A DNA stretch of 5,304 nt from positions 1 through 5,304 of the forward strand of contig JAFWRA010000044.1 of assembly GCA_017508895.1 (NCBI GenBank), given 5' to 3'. The position numbers and the translations under genes are program-made. The notes below the pieces were generated by a model. The model was not told where the DNA came from. It was given only the letters and a program-made list of their open reading frames with translations, and made no database searches. Below are positions 5,200-5,304 of the stretch, one piece after another (position 1 is the stretch's first letter; each line of letters opens with the position of its first letter). Source of the stretch: Bacteroidales bacterium. GTDB taxonomy: Bacteria; Bacteroidota; Bacteroidia; Bacteroidales; F082.

Positions 5200-5304
5200 A
5201 TGAAAACACTTGTAAAACAAACCATCAAAAATATCGCCACACGCATGTCATGCCGAACCTTTCTGCCCATAGATTTCTTCGGCTTACAGCCTCGAAATGA
5301 CATA
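5200..5304 (+). CDS. Start of an unidentified gene, cut by the window edge
   Basis: An open frame starts at the ATG at 5200 and stays open for all 35 codons to the end of the window. The first 15 residues, MKTLVKQTIKNIATR, look like a genuine protein start, and a -7 box and an A-rich leader precede them. From about 5245 the frame enters a palindromic element, and the following residues (MSCRTFLPIDFFGLQPRNDI) are what that element translates to. The gene may therefore be interrupted after about codon 15, or the ATG may be chance. An N-terminus of this kind could belong to many families, and I do not name one. Confidence 0.4.
   Translation, partial: MKTLVKQTIKNIATRMSCRTFLPIDFFGLQPRNDI
5245..5303. 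repeat. Palindromic element resembling an interspersed intergenic repeat
   Basis: ATGTCAT (5245-5251) and ATGACAT (5297-5303) are perfect inverted ends. After two mismatched pairs, CGA (5254-5256) pairs with TCG (5292-5294). Near the right end GGCTTACAGCC (5281-5291) forms a small hairpin. The right half, with ATTTCTTCGGC followed by CTCGAAATGACA, resembles repeats scattered between genes in many bacterial genomes that end in TCGAAATGAC. It may continue past the window edge. The copy number in this genome cannot be known from here. Confidence 0.5.

Overview
The window looks like a piece of a Bacteroidetes chromosome, most likely order Bacteroidales and possibly Prevotella-like. Three things point there: -7 boxes of the TAnnTTTG type ahead of several genes, starts that mostly lack a Shine-Dalgarno sequence, and an AAA/DUF4143 ATPase of the kind common in this group. 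The genus is an inference. All supported genes are on the + strand.

Layout. Positions 1-343 hold no convincing gene. They carry a cluster of three short palindromes built on GCAAA-W-TTTGC (50-135) and a good rho-independent terminator (275-313). A hypothetical gene follows (344-877). A clear promoter (-7 box 887-894) then starts a three-gene run: a GIY-YIG nuclease with an unidentified N-terminal domain (919-1785), a WYL-type transcriptional regulator (1792-2700) and a DEDDh 3'-5' exonuclease (2697-3191). The nuclease and regulator are 6 nt apart, and the regulator and exonuclease overlap by 4 nt.

Next come three copies of a 38-bp inverted-repeat unit at 51-52 bp spacing (3196-3336). The last copy encloses the apparent promoter of an AAA+ ATPase with a C-terminal DUF4143 region (3341-4606). 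The ATPase overlaps by 4 nt with a complete beta-carbonic anhydrase (4603-5151). A final promoter (5164-5171) leads into an open reading frame at 5200 that runs off the window and appears to be entered by a palindromic interspersed-repeat-like element (5245-5303).

How it may work together. Two nucleases flank a WYL regulator of wHTH-WYL-WCX layout, a type known to control defence systems (BrxR, CapW). A small self-regulated DNA- or RNA-directed module is therefore plausible, but this is inferred from context only. GC content changes sharply at the nuclease/regulator junction (30% in 1201-1260, 58% in 1981-2040), so the nuclease gene may be a later arrival in front of an older regulator-exonuclease pair. 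The ATPase promoter sits inside symmetric repeats, which suggests tight repression, possibly by its own product. The carbonic anhydrase is a housekeeping enzyme that would be drawn into that regulation by its overlap, although it has its own strong Shine-Dalgarno.
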